A stretch of DNA of 37,064 nt from Deltaproteobacteria bacterium (GCA_016875095.1 VGSG01000038.1:1-37064), one strand, 5' to 3'; shown: positions 7,913-16,657, counted from the stretch's first letter. The notes: generated by a model from the sequence alone, not told the origin. Translations and numbers: made by a program.

Positions 7913-8770
7913 TCAGTAAATATAGAGAACGTCAAAAAAGGGCGCGTTCCATGTCATATCCACGGAAAACGGCCCTTCGGTCAGGCTTACGGTGGTGTAA
8001 CGCCATCCTCCCCGTACTCCCATTGTGCCCATCATGGTCATGGGAAACTTGATCCCGGCTGCTACCTCTACTTCATTCAAGCCCGCGTCCTTCACCACCG
8101 ACGTCCGCCACCTTGCCTCGCAAGACGCGGAGATCGTTCCCAAGCACACCGGGTTGTACGCCGCATGCACTCCCAGGGTGATGGGTCGGTCTGTGCCAAA
8201 AGCCACCACACCAAAGACGTTGTTTGAAACCGAGAACTGAGGCGCTAGCGGATAGAAATCAAAATCTCCGCCGAACCGGAAACCCTCGCGGTCGATGATG
8301 TCAAAGTCCAGGCCGAGTCGAAGCTCGGGCCAATCCAGTCGGCTCGCGTTGCCGGAAAGCGTGCGGAGGTAGCTGTCATAATGGACCCTCAATGAGATTC
8401 GACTGAGCTGCGCTCTGAACATGCTTTCGATCATCATGGCATTTTGGGGATATCCAAGCTCAGACACGAATTCATGCTTTTGATCGGTATCGGTTCTCTT
8501 GAGCGACCCCGAAGTCAATAGGAAGAGGAATCTGAATCTGGTTTCCGCACGAAAAACCGGTGGAGCGATCGCAGGCGCGTAAGGATCCGTAATACCCGGT
8601 CTATCTTGTTCGAGAAAGCCGAAAAGCCTCTGTAGAGGAGCAAACGGGGAGGTCGGCATGCTGGGAGGGGGAGGGAGCAACTGGGCATGAACGGGGCAAA
8701 CCGCGAGGAGGGTGAATGCGAGGAAGGCCGCGGCGCTCCGAACGAGATAGTGGGATATTATTTCTACCAT
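7913..8770 (-). CDS. Predicted outer-membrane beta-barrel protein
   Basis: 285-aa exported protein of no family I can name. Residues 1-29 form a Sec signal peptide with a VHA cleavage site followed by Gln. A proline-rich linker comes next, and from about residue 70 the chain alternates hydrophobic and polar residues as amphipathic strands (RFRFLFLL, ELRLGLDFDI, GFRFGGDFDFYP). It ends in LYIY, an aromatic C-terminus typical of substrates of the outer-membrane assembly machinery. Length suggests a barrel of 8-12 strands. AAGGGG upstream of the ATG is a plausible ribosome site. It stands alone, with an AT-rich promoter and two palindromes directly upstream. Confidence 0.7.
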   Translation of the reverse strand: MVEIISHYLVRSAAAFLAFTLLAVCPVHAQLLPPPPSMPTSPFAPLQRLFGFLEQDRPGITDPYAPAIAPPVFRAETRFRFLFLLTSGSLKRTDTDQKHEFVSELGYPQNAMMIESMFRAQLSRISLRVHYDSYLRTLSGNASRLDWPELRLGLDFDIIDREGFRFGGDFDFYPLAPQFSVSNNVFGVVAFGTDRPITLGVHAAYNPVCLGTISASCEARWRTSVVKDAGLNEVEVAAGIKFPMTMMGTMGVRGGWRYTTVSLTEGPFSVDMTWNAPFFDVLYIY

Positions 8771-8786
8771 TACAACCCCTTAAAGA

Positions 8787-8831
8787 TAACACAGATTGTG
8801 TTACTTTAGGTTATGATGTTATCATATTATA
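8787..8831 (-). promoter_or_regulatory. Promoter and paired palindromes upstream of the outer-membrane protein gene
   Basis: On the minus strand a perfect TATAAT -10 box lies at 8831-8826; no good -35 box is seen. Immediately downstream are two short perfect palindromes: TATGAT-GTT-ATCATA (8812-8826) and TAACACA-GAT-TGTGTTA (8787-8803), the second ending 17 bases before the ATG. Both would lie at or just after the transcription start, where a repressor would bind; the weak -35 fits an activator-dependent promoter. Confidence 0.45.
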
Positions 8832-9159
8832 AATGCTCACAAAAAGCAACTATATTCCACAGGAAACCGTATGTCGTAGACCTTGCACAGGGAAATCCCC
8901 CTCCCCTCTTGGCCGCCAACCTAACGGATCGGCCATGTGATTTCACGCGCTTGCCTTAAATCGTGGGCCAAACTCCGTCGAACCATCAATCCCGGTCCGG
9001 GGCGGGCGCCGGAATGGGGAACGAAGCCGCAGCGCATCCTTAAGTGAACGCCTATGGGAGACAGGGGGCTTTTCCCGGTGATAAGCGGCGGGCGTTACCA
9101 TTGGGGCGATTCCATCGCTCCGCGTGGCCGAATGCTTGCGTCCGAGCGTAGAATTCCGA
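8832..9159. other. Intergenic stretch with no recognised feature
   Basis: Gap between the minus-strand outer-membrane protein gene and the livK promoter. A minus-strand open frame crosses it but has no family motif and overlaps the start of livK. I see no convincing gene, repeat or RNA here. Confidence 0.5.
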
Positions 9160-9189
9160 TTGACTTTCCGGCCTTGCGTCATGTAGATT
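9160..9189 (+). promoter_or_regulatory. Predicted sigma-70 promoter for livK
   Basis: TTGACT at 9160-9165 and TAGATT at 9184-9189 with an 18-base spacer. The transcript would start near 9196, giving a leader of about 57 bases before the ATG. Confidence 0.5.
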
Positions 9190-9252
9190 GCGGAGGGTAA
9201 CAGGCCGAAATCCTTTATTATCGTATTTTTCATCGGGGAGGTGACAGTTATC

Positions 9253-10554
9253 ATGGCGCGCAAGTCTCTGATACTGGTTTCAGTGGCTGTTCTTGCCCTG
9301 GTCATGGCAGCGCCGGTGTGGGCCGCGGATGAAATAAAGATCGGCGTGCTCTATCCTTTGACCGGCGGAGCCGCGGCCGAAGGGAAAGAACTGCGGGACG
9401 GCGCGGAGCTGGCCGTCGAGATCATTAACAACGCGAAACCCGAGTTGAGTATGGCTATCGCGAAGAACGCGGGGATCAAATCCCTCGGCGGGGCCAAGGT
9501 GAAGCTCATTATTCAGGATCATCAAGGCAATCCGCAACTTGCCGCGGACCTGGCTAAGAAGCTTATTCAGGATGATAAGGTCGTCGGCCTCATGGGCGCT
9601 TATCATTCTGCGGTCACCAAGACCGTTTCAGCCGTGGCCGAGCGTTTCGGAGTGCCCATGATCAACGAATCCTCCACCAGCCCGGCCCTCACGAAAGAGG
9701 GCTACAAATGGTTCTGGAGGACCACTCCGCACGACACCACCTTCACGAATGACCTCTACGAGTTCTTGGACGGGCTGACCAAGGGAAAGGCCAAGGGCGT
9801 GAAGGCGTTCGACCCAAAGGAGCTTCTGCCCATTGTTTCCGCTTGTGAAAAGACTGAATGGGGGGCCAATGTGGATCTCGCAATCAAGGAGATCGGCAAG
9901 GCCAGAGCGGTACCCGTTCAGTTGAGTCTTCTGTATGCGGCAAAGGCCCCGGATCTGTCCTCCGAGGTGCAGAGCCTCCTCGCTCCGAAGCCCGCGACCA
10001 TGCTCTTTGCGGGCTACGGCGCGGATGCAATCCTGATGGTGAAGACTCTCAAATCCATGAAGGCCCAGCCCAAGCTTATTTGGGGCCAAAATGCGGGATT
10101 TGAGAGTCCCGAGTTCTTGTCCGCGCTTGGAGACGATGTTAACGGAATACTGACCCGCACCGTGTTCAGCCCCAGAGTGGGACAAGTAAAGAAGGTTGCG
10201 GCCGAGGTCAACGGGCTCTACAAGGCGAAAACCGGGCGTGATCTGAGCGGAGCTTCAGCCAGGGCTTTTACCGCCACTCAGACGTGGGCCCACATCCTCG
10301 AGAAAGCCGGCTCTACCAAACCCGAGGCGCTTCAGAAGGCTGCCAACGAAATCATGATCGGCCCGGATGAGCTTATCGTCCCGTGGAAGGGCGTCAAGTT
10401 TGCCACCACCGGCTCGGACATCGGCCAGAACGAGCTTGGCACAGGCATGATCGGCCAATACCAGAAAGGTAAAGACGGCAAGATCACCCTGGAGATCATC
10501 TATCCGTTCGAACTGGCCACCGCCGACTTGATCTATCCATTCAAAGGCTGGTAG
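9253..10554 (+). CDS. livK: Branched-chain amino acid-type ABC transporter, periplasmic binding protein
   Basis: Periplasmic type I solute-binding protein (433 aa) of the Leu/Ile/Val and amide/organic-acid importer class. The ATG at 9253 follows GGGGAGG and starts a clear signal peptide (LILVSVAVLALVMAAPVWA, then ADEIKIG). The mature N-terminus IKIGVLYPLTGG, the GAYHSAVTKTVSAVAE segment and the INESSTSPALT segment are typical of the family. Family members bind amino acids, amides, urea or aromatic acids, so the ligand is not fixed by sequence. It is separated from livH by 295 bases with a strong hairpin, a common way to make more binding protein than membrane subunits. Confidence 0.9.
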   Translation: MARKSLILVSVAVLALVMAAPVWAADEIKIGVLYPLTGGAAAEGKELRDGAELAVEIINNAKPELSMAIAKNAGIKSLGGAKVKLIIQDHQGNPQLAADLAKKLIQDDKVVGLMGAYHSAVTKTVSAVAERFGVPMINESSTSPALTKEGYKWFWRTTPHDTTFTNDLYEFLDGLTKGKAKGVKAFDPKELLPIVSACEKTEWGANVDLAIKEIGKARAVPVQLSLLYAAKAPDLSSEVQSLLAPKPATMLFAGYGADAILMVKTLKSMKAQPKLIWGQNAGFESPEFLSALGDDVNGILTRTVFSPRVGQVKKVAAEVNGLYKAKTGRDLSGASARAFTATQTWAHILEKAGSTKPEALQKAANEIMIGPDELIVPWKGVKFATTGSDIGQNELGTGMIGQYQKGKDGKITLEIIYPFELATADLIYPFKGW

Positions 10555-10596
10555 GCCGACCTGGAGCGAACGGCATTGAAGTCTGCGCCAACGATC

Positions 10597-10673
10597 GCCC
10601 TCCTCCAGCCCCCTCCCATTAAGGGAGGGGGCTGCAAGAATCTCTTCCCGCGGGACGCGGGAGGGGAGAGGGC
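10597..10673. repeat. GC-rich palindromic repeat after livK
   Basis: AGCCCCCTCCC (10607-10617) pairs perfectly with GGGAGGGGGCT (10623-10633) around the loop ATTAA. A second stem, CCCGCG-GGA-CGCGGG, follows near 10648-10662, and GCCCTC/GAGGGC close the outside. There is no U-tract. It resembles in style, not in sequence, the palindrome at 3722-3799 and probably attenuates readthrough from livK into livH. Confidence 0.65.
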
Positions 10674-10849
10674 AGAGTGAGGGGGATTCCAGCTTCGTTC
10701 ACGGGCGCGGATCCCAATGCGGCTCGTAGGGGAATTGCCTCTGTCGTAGGGTTTGCGCTCCTCTCCTCGCGTCCACTGATGTTTTCTCGGCGGTGGAGTC
10801 GTGCCTTAGACCGGAAATCCTTGTATGCAAGAGAGATCGTGGGCGAACA

Positions 10850-11782
10850 ATGACCGTTGAAACTCTTCTGGCGCAGGCGCTCAAGGCGTTGGTTTCAGGG
10901 CTGACCATGGGTATGGTCTTTGGTCTCGTGGCCTTGGGACTCACCATTATCTTCGGCGTGATGGACATCGTGAACTTCGCGCACGGTGAGTTCCTCATGA
11001 TCGGCATGTATTGCGGCCTGCTCACGTACTCCGGTCTGGGGGCCGATCCTCTCTTCGGCCTTCCCATAGCGGCCGTGGTGGGTTTTGCTCTTGGGGTCGG
11101 GTGTTATTACGGCCTCGTCCAGTTCTTGTTGCGTGGGCCGATGATAGCCCAGTTGTTCGGGACATTCGGCCTGATGCTCTTTCTTCGGAACTTGGCCTTG
11201 TTGATTATGGGAGCGGACCCCAGAGGCGTTCATCACGGCGCTCTGGTGGGCAAGTCTTTTGTCATGGGCCCGGGGATCGTGGTTGAGCTCACCAAACTGA
11301 CTGCGGGGATATTCTCTCTGCTTGCCTTTGCGGCGGTCTGGTGGCTGATGAACAGGACCCGAATCGGTTTGGCGCTTACCGCGACTGCCCTGGATGGTCA
11401 GGCCGCGCGATACATGGGCATACCTACGGAAAAGATGAACGCATTCGCGTGGGGTCTTGGAGGGACTACGGTTGCGGTGGCGGGGGCGTTGTTGGTCAAT
11501 TTCTGGCCCGTTGATCCGAACGTGGGCCTACTCTTCACCATGATTGCGTTTACCACGGTGGCTCTGGGAGGCTTTGGATCCATTCCCGGCGCGGCTTTTG
11601 CCGGGTTAATCGTCGGATTGTTGATAAATCTGCCTCCGATTTGGGATGCGATTTCGGCCTTTTCCCAGTGGCCTATTCTTACAGCAGGCGAAATGCATCA
11701 GTTCAAGTACTCCTTTGTGTACCTTGCATTTTTCCTGATCATGGTCCTCAGGCCGCGAGGGTTGTTCGGTTGGAAGTACTGA
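10850..11782 (+). CDS. livH: Branched-chain amino acid-type ABC transporter permease
   Basis: Inner-membrane permease of the LivH type (310 aa, about eight transmembrane segments). The ATG at 10850 is preferred because MTVETLLAQALKALVSGLTM is the usual family N-terminus; an in-frame upstream extension lacks membrane character. ALGLTIIFGVMDIVNFAHGE is the LivH hallmark, and the GGFGSIPGAAFAGLIVG loop near the C-terminus contacts the ATPase. Its last 13 bases overlap the next gene. Confidence 0.93.
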   Translation: MTVETLLAQALKALVSGLTMGMVFGLVALGLTIIFGVMDIVNFAHGEFLMIGMYCGLLTYSGLGADPLFGLPIAAVVGFALGVGCYYGLVQFLLRGPMIAQLFGTFGLMLFLRNLALLIMGADPRGVHHGALVGKSFVMGPGIVVELTKLTAGIFSLLAFAAVWWLMNRTRIGLALTATALDGQAARYMGIPTEKMNAFAWGLGGTTVAVAGALLVNFWPVDPNVGLLFTMIAFTTVALGGFGSIPGAAFAGLIVGLLINLPPIWDAISAFSQWPILTAGEMHQFKYSFVYLAFFLIMVLRPRGLFGWKY

Positions 11783-12774
11783 AGCGGACTTTCGACTTTT
11801 CGGATTTTCCCCGAACCGACCTGTGCGTGGCCGGCGCGGTCGCGCTTTTTCTGCTCATATTTCCGTTGCTGCCTCATTCCAGCTTTGCCATGGCCACCAT
11901 GATCCAGTTCCTGATGTTTTCCGTATACGGGATGGGTTGGAACACCATCGGCGGTTACGGAGGTCAGGTGGATCTGGGAAAGGCCCAGTACGTCGGCATC
12001 GGAGCTTATACCACCGCGGTAATGATGATCCGCTGGCAGGTCCCTTTCTGGGTCTCCCTTCCTATAGGAATGGCCCTGGCTGTCGGATGGAGCTTTATAC
12101 TCGGATATCCGTTATTCAGACTGAGAGGCCATTATTTCGCGATAGCCACAATCGCTGTCTCTCTGGTGCTGAAGGATATCTTCGAAGCCTGGTCGTTCGT
12201 GGGCGGAGCGAGGGGCCTTAAGATCCCGCTCAGGACCGACATGCCCAGTTTCTTGTACCTCCAATTCCGTGAAGATTATTATTACTATTACGTCATACTC
12301 GGACTCTTTTTTGTGGGCTTATTTTACATCAACTGGTTTCGGCAAAGCAGAATCGGGTACCAGTTACGGTGTATCAAGGATAATGAAGAGGTGGCCAAGA
12401 GTCTCGGAATCGACGCGCACTGGGCCAAGATTAAGGCCTACGCGGTTGCGACAGCCTTTGTCGCGGCGGTCGGGTCGTTTCATGCCTGCTACAATTTCAA
12501 TATCGAGCCTGAAGACACCATGAGCCTTGACCTCTCGGTTCTTATCGCTCTCATGGCCATGTTGGGCGGCGCCGGCAGTCTCTGGGGCCCGATTATCGGC
12601 GCGGCAGTGCTTGTTCCTATGAAGAACTATTTGGGCGCGTGGTTTGGCGCGAAGGCGGGCCTGGTGGGACTTGACCTGATTATTTATTCGACCATCATCA
12701 TGGTTATTGCCGCATTTGAGCCTCGTGGGATCTGGGGCTTGATCACACGCCTTCGCGAGTCCCGGAGGAATTGA
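11770..12774 (+). CDS. livM: Branched-chain amino acid-type ABC transporter permease
   Basis: Second inner-membrane permease, LivM type (334 aa from the TTG at 11770). The TTG has GAGG 9 bases upstream and overlaps livH by 13 bases; the longer open frame upstream only shadows livH. Family features are GWNTIGGYGGQVDLGKAQYVGIGAYT and the C-terminal MLGGAGSLWGPIIGA loop. It would form the heterodimeric channel with LivH. The stop overlaps the livG start (TGATG). Confidence 0.92.
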   Translation: MEVLKRTFDFSDFPRTDLCVAGAVALFLLIFPLLPHSSFAMATMIQFLMFSVYGMGWNTIGGYGGQVDLGKAQYVGIGAYTTAVMMIRWQVPFWVSLPIGMALAVGWSFILGYPLFRLRGHYFAIATIAVSLVLKDIFEAWSFVGGARGLKIPLRTDMPSFLYLQFREDYYYYYVILGLFFVGLFYINWFRQSRIGYQLRCIKDNEEVAKSLGIDAHWAKIKAYAVATAFVAAVGSFHACYNFNIEPEDTMSLDLSVLIALMAMLGGAGSLWGPIIGAAVLVPMKNYLGAWFGAKAGLVGLDLIIYSTIIMVIAAFEPRGIWGLITRLRESRRN

Positions 12775-13535
12775 TGGCTCTGCTTGATGTGCAACACCTG
12801 GGAATGCGATTCGGCGGCTTGCAGGCCAACGTTAATATCTCATTTCAAGTGGAGCGCGGGGAGATGGTTGGGCTGATCGGACCAAACGGGGCCGGCAAGT
12901 CCACCTTGTTCAACTGTCTGGCCGGGGTTCACAATCCCACAGAGGGCCGAATTCTCTTCAAAGACCGGGATGTGACCGGGTCCAGGCCTTACGCGATGGC
13001 TCGTATGGGATTGGCTCGAACTTTTCAGGTGTACGTGGCCACTGGAGACCTGAATGTTATCGAGAACATCATGGTCGGCGGATTCATGAGGTCCCGATCG
13101 CCTCGCGTCTCAAGAGAAAAGGCCGAAAGCTTGGCAGACAAGATGAACCTGGCGGGCCTGGCCCAAGAGCGTGTAGCCAATCTGCCCGTTGCGGCTCAGA
13201 AGCGAGTGACTATGGCTACCGCTCTGGCTACCGCTCCGGACCTCCTCCTGTTGGACGAAGTTGCGGCAGGCCTAAACCCATCGGAAATCGAGCAGATGAT
13301 CGACCTGATCCGTTGGGTTCATCACGACCTGAAGGTGACTATACTCCTCATCGAACACGTCATGGAGCTGGTGATGAAGCTCTCTCACAGGGTGCTCGTT
13401 CTGGACAGCGGCCGGCTGATCGCGGAAGGTGAGCCCGCGGCCGTGTCCAGAAGCCCCGAAGTCATAAAAGCGTACCTCGGTGAACGATACGCGGCGGAGC
13501 AGAGGGGAGATATCGGCCCTCGGACATCGGTATGA
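12774..13535 (+). CDS. livG: Branched-chain amino acid-type ABC transporter ATP-binding protein
   Basis: Cytoplasmic ATPase (253 aa) that with LivF powers the permease pair. GGAGG precedes the ATG, which overlaps the livM stop. Walker A is GPNGAGKST and the Q-loop is in LARTFQVYV. Walker B is LLLLDEV, and the switch histidine follows in LLIEHVMELV. The signature segment reads NLPVAAQKRV instead of the LSGGQ-like or LAYGQQ-like form, so one of the two ATP sites of a LivG/LivF dimer may be weak. Related LivG subfamilies also have diverged signatures, so this may be normal for the group. Confidence 0.93.
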   Translation: MALLDVQHLGMRFGGLQANVNISFQVERGEMVGLIGPNGAGKSTLFNCLAGVHNPTEGRILFKDRDVTGSRPYAMARMGLARTFQVYVATGDLNVIENIMVGGFMRSRSPRVSREKAESLADKMNLAGLAQERVANLPVAAQKRVTMATALATAPDLLLLDEVAAGLNPSEIEQMIDLIRWVHHDLKVTILLIEHVMELVMKLSHRVLVLDSGRLIAEGEPAAVSRSPEVIKAYLGERYAAEQRGDIGPRTSV

Positions 13536-13554
13536 CGCAGCATGAGAACTCTGA

Positions 13555-14280
13555 ATGAATAGGTCTGAAAATCCCATCCTGAAGCTCGAAGACGTGTGGG
13601 TGCGCTACGGGACGGCTCCCGTGGTCCAAGGGGTGAGCCTCGAAATCTACCCGGGTGAGACCGTTTCGGTGGTGGGCTCCAACGGAGCAGGCAAGTCTAC
13701 GCTCTTGAAGGCGATTATGGGCGCACGAGCCGCGTACAGCGGACGGATAATCTTCGAGGGGAATCAAATCCAGAAGAAGCGAACCGAAGAGATTGTTACA
13801 ACGGGAATTATCTATGTCCCCGAGGATCGTCGGCTGTTCAGGCCGCTCTCCGTGGAGGAGAACCTGTTTCTCGGCGCATATGCCCTGGATGATGAGGAGC
13901 GTAAACAAAAGAATCTGGAATTCGTGTACGATCTTTTCCCCGTCTTGCACAGCCGCCGATTTCAGGCGACTGCGACCATGTCCGGCGGAGAACAGCAGAT
14001 GGTCGCAATCGGTCGAGGCTTGATGAGCAATCCGCGGCTCTTGATGCTGGATGAGCCATCTTTGGGGCTCGCGCCGATGCTGGTGGACGAGGTGCTTGAT
14101 ACGGTTCGCAAGCTGAGAGAACGCGGCTTGACGATTTTGCTGGTAGAACAGAATGTAAGAGAAGCGCTTGAGATATCCGACCGCGGCTACATCCTGCAAA
14201 CGGGGCGAATCGCCAAGCACGGGTCTGCGAAAGATTTGCTCGAGTCCGATGAGATCCGGAAGGCGTTTCTCGGGATGTGA
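13555..14280 (+). CDS. livF: Branched-chain amino acid-type ABC transporter ATP-binding protein
   Basis: Second ATPase of the importer (241 aa). Walker A is GSNGAGKST, the signature is canonical (MSGGEQQMVAIGRGL), Walker B is LLMLDEPSLGLAP, and the switch region is LLVEQNVREAL. The segment YVPEDRRLFRPLSVEENL is typical of LivF. It follows livG by 19 bases and precedes the kor genes by 37 bases on the same strand, so transporter and oxidoreductase are probably cotranscribed. Confidence 0.94.
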   Translation: MNRSENPILKLEDVWVRYGTAPVVQGVSLEIYPGETVSVVGSNGAGKSTLLKAIMGARAAYSGRIIFEGNQIQKKRTEEIVTTGIIYVPEDRRLFRPLSVEENLFLGAYALDDEERKQKNLEFVYDLFPVLHSRRFQATATMSGGEQQMVAIGRGLMSNPRLLMLDEPSLGLAPMLVDEVLDTVRKLRERGLTILLVEQNVREALEISDRGYILQTGRIAKHGSAKDLLESDEIRKAFLGM

Positions 14281-14317
14281 GCGCAATCGTGCCGGGAGTG
14301 AAGAATAGGGCGGAAAG

Positions 14318-14680
14318 ATGGCCGCTAGGAAAAGAAAACAAAGCCCACAGCATGAGGATCAGCGTGAAAAGGTAAGATTCTACCCGGCCTGGTGCAAACG
14401 ATGTGGCAACTGTGCGGCGTTCTGTCCGCAGCATGTAATCGAGATGGACCAATGGGGCTATCCGCACGCAGTGCGAACTCACGACTGCATCAGTTGTCAT
14501 ATGTGCGAAAAACTCTGCCCTGACTTCGCTGTCACGGTCGGCGAGGAAACCCCCTCTTCGGTTTCCAGGCGAGGAGCCGCCGGGCCGTCCCCCGGAACTG
14601 AGGGTTCTCTTGTCAGCCAGGATCACAGCCCGGAAAGATTAGCCAAGACACCACACCCCGATGAGGAGGAGCATGATTAA
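14318..14680 (+). CDS. korD: 2-oxoacid:ferredoxin oxidoreductase, delta (ferredoxin-like) subunit
   Basis: Ferredoxin-like electron-transfer subunit (120 aa) with two 4Fe-4S motifs: CKRCGNCAAFCP and CISCHMCEKLCP. It would pass electrons from the thiamine-diphosphate site to free ferredoxin. The order delta-alpha-beta-gamma matches other KorDABC operons. The C-terminal 45 residues, rich in Pro, Ser, Glu and His, are a flexible tail without recognised function. The end overlaps the korA start by 8 bases, indicating translational coupling. Confidence 0.9.
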   Translation: MAARKRKQSPQHEDQREKVRFYPAWCKRCGNCAAFCPQHVIEMDQWGYPHAVRTHDCISCHMCEKLCPDFAVTVGEETPSSVSRRGAAGPSPGTEGSLVSQDHSPERLAKTPHPDEEEHD

Positions 14681-15809
14681 ACGTCAGGCGCGCCTCCTGC
14701 AAGGAAATGAAGCAATCGTCCACGGGGCGCTTGCGGCCGGCTGTAATTTCTTCGCCGGCTATCCGATTACCCCGTCCAGCGAGATCATGGAGTTGATGAG
14801 CCGTGAGCTTCCGGTGAGAGGGGACGTGTTCATTCAGATGGAGGATGAGATCGCTTCGCTGGGCGCGTGCATAGGGGCCGGCCTCGCGGGTCGCAAAGCC
14901 ATGACAGCTACCAGTGGTCCCGGTTTCTCGCTCATGCAGGAGAATTTTGGTTACGCGTGCATGGCCGAGACACCGGTGGTGGTGGTAAACGTGATGAGGG
15001 CCGGGCCCTCCACCGGCATGCCCACCAATGTAGCTCAAGGGGATGTGCAGCAGGCGCGATGGGGCACTCACGGGGACCATCCTTGTATAGCGCTGTGCCC
15101 TTCCACTGTGGCTGAATGCTATGAGCTGACCGTGGTCGCGTTCAACCATGCGGAACGATTTCGCACTCCTGTCGTGCTCCTGTCTGACGAAATGGTGGCT
15201 CATACCCGTGAGAAGGTTGTCCTGCCTCACCCCGAGGACGTGGAGGTAATCGACCGGCGCCGACCTACGGTTCCGCCCGATTGGTATGTGCCGTACAAAA
15301 CCGACGGGAGTCTGATCCCGCGGCTTGCGGATCTCGGCGAAGGGTACAGATACCATGTGACTGGCTTAACCCACGACGAGCGAGGCTTCCCCACGCGCAG
15401 GCTCGACGAGGTCCAACAGTTCTACACGCGTCTTTTCGCCAAGATCAGTCGCCAGTTCCACTACCTTGAAAATGTTAAAGATTACTATCTCGACGATTGC
15501 GAGCTTCTCATCATTGCGTACGGGTGCTCCGCGCGCTCGGCTCGCGCGGCCGTTCGTCTGGGTCGAGAGCGAGGGTTGAAGGTTGGCTTGCTGCAACTCC
15601 TGTCTCTGTGGCCTTTCCCAAGGAGGCCCGTTTCTGAAGCGCTCAACGGTAAGATCGCGGTCCTTGTGCCGGAACTCAACCTGGGACAGCTTCGCAGAGA
15701 AGTCCTTCGGGTCAATGATGGGCGAACCGCGGTGATCGGGCTGAACAAACTCGATGGAACCATGATAACCCCTGAAGAAATCCTTACCAGGCTGAGGGTA
15801 ATAAAGTGA
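14673..15809 (+). CDS. korA: 2-oxoacid:ferredoxin oxidoreductase, alpha subunit
   Basis: Alpha subunit (378 aa) with the pyrimidine-binding fold of thiamine-diphosphate enzymes. The start at 14673 has AGGAGG just upstream; an ATG 12 bases earlier has no ribosome site. LLQGNEAIVHGALAAGC followed by FFAGYPITPSSE is the usual N-terminus of 2-oxoglutarate-type subunits, and EDEIASLGACIGAGLAG and TSGPGFSLMQENFGYA are conserved. The enzyme makes acyl-CoA, CO2 and reduced ferredoxin, or runs in reverse. 2-Oxoglutarate is the commonest substrate for this subfamily, but branched-chain or aromatic 2-oxo acids cannot be excluded. Confidence 0.9.
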   Translation: MIKRQARLLQGNEAIVHGALAAGCNFFAGYPITPSSEIMELMSRELPVRGDVFIQMEDEIASLGACIGAGLAGRKAMTATSGPGFSLMQENFGYACMAETPVVVVNVMRAGPSTGMPTNVAQGDVQQARWGTHGDHPCIALCPSTVAECYELTVVAFNHAERFRTPVVLLSDEMVAHTREKVVLPHPEDVEVIDRRRPTVPPDWYVPYKTDGSLIPRLADLGEGYRYHVTGLTHDERGFPTRRLDEVQQFYTRLFAKISRQFHYLENVKDYYLDDCELLIIAYGCSARSARAAVRLGRERGLKVGLLQLLSLWPFPRRPVSEALNGKIAVLVPELNLGQLRREVLRVNDGRTAVIGLNKLDGTMITPEEILTRLRVIK

Positions 15810-16657
15810 CGGTCCCTTCAACCCAAACGGTCGTTTACGAGTGGCTCCGGCACGACAAGAAATTCCCGCATGTCTGGTGTCCCGGCTGCGGGCTCGGGAT
15901 ATTGCTGGGCGCTCTGGTCAGGGCGCTGGCCGCAAGCGGCCTTACCAAGGATCAAGTGGCCCTGGTCTCGGGCATCGGGTGCGCGGGCCGACTGCCGGTG
16001 TACGTTGATGTTGGGAGCATTCATACGACTCACGGTCGAGCCCTTACTTTTGCCACCGGAATAAAACTTTCCAAGCCCGAGCTGACCGTGGTTGTAGTGA
16101 TGGGCGATGGTGACGCAATGGCGATCGGGGGAAACCACCTCATCCACGCGGCCCGAAGAAACCTGGATCTTGTGGCGGTTGTTGTCAACAACCGGACATT
16201 CGGGATGACCGGCGGGCAATTCAGCCCGACCACGCCCATGGGCGCCAAGACTACCACCGCGCTCTACGGTCATATAGAACCGGAATTTGACATTGCCGCG
16301 GTCTGCGCCACCGCAGGAGCGGCTCTTGTCGCTCGTTCCACAGTGTACCACGTGGACCGGCTTGAGCGCCTGCTTCTTCAGGCGCTTCAGAAGAAGGGCT
16401 TCAGCGTCGTTGAGGTGATGTCACCTTGTTATACCAATTTTGGCCGCCAGAACCTCATGGCTTCCCACGTGGTCATGATGAAGCAGCTCAAGGAACAAGG
16501 AATTCCGGTGGAACGATGGCAAAAGATGAGCGAGATTGAGCGTCGGGGCTCCTTTCCCCTGGGAGTGCTGGTAGACAGGGACCTGCCCGGATATTTGGAC
16601 TCGTACCGCGAAGTCTGCAAAACAGCCGCGAAACTCCGGAGTGAGGGTAAAATATGA
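15806..16657 (+). CDS. korB: 2-oxoacid:ferredoxin oxidoreductase, beta subunit (TPP-binding)
   Basis: Beta subunit (283 aa) that binds thiamine diphosphate. The GTG start overlaps the korA stop (GTGA) and has GAGG 8 bases upstream. WCPGCGLGILLGAL is the conserved N-terminal motif with a cluster-related Cys pair. GDGDAMAIGGNH leads the diphosphate- and Mg-binding motif, completed by VVNNRTFGMTGGQ. Contains the catalytic cofactor of the complex; the korC start overlaps its end by 4 bases. Confidence 0.93.
   Translation: MTVPSTQTVVYEWLRHDKKFPHVWCPGCGLGILLGALVRALAASGLTKDQVALVSGIGCAGRLPVYVDVGSIHTTHGRALTFATGIKLSKPELTVVVVMGDGDAMAIGGNHLIHAARRNLDLVAVVVNNRTFGMTGGQFSPTTPMGAKTTTALYGHIEPEFDIAAVCATAGAALVARSTVYHVDRLERLLLQALQKKGFSVVEVMSPCYTNFGRQNLMASHVVMMKQLKEQGIPVERWQKMSEIERRGSFPLGVLVDRDLPGYLDSYREVCKTAAKLRSEGKI

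Noticed and set aside
8943-9305. Minus-strand frame in the gap before livK
   Set aside because: Starts inside livK in antisense, has no ribosome site and no family motif.
11641-11769. Upstream extension of the livM frame
   Set aside because: The extra 43 codons overlap livH and lack LivM sequence; the TTG at 11770 has a ribosome site.
13462-14286. Minus-strand frame of 274 aa across livF
   Set aside because: Antisense to a well-conserved ATPase.
13838-14626. Minus-strand frame over livF and korD
   Set aside because: Antisense to two conserved genes.
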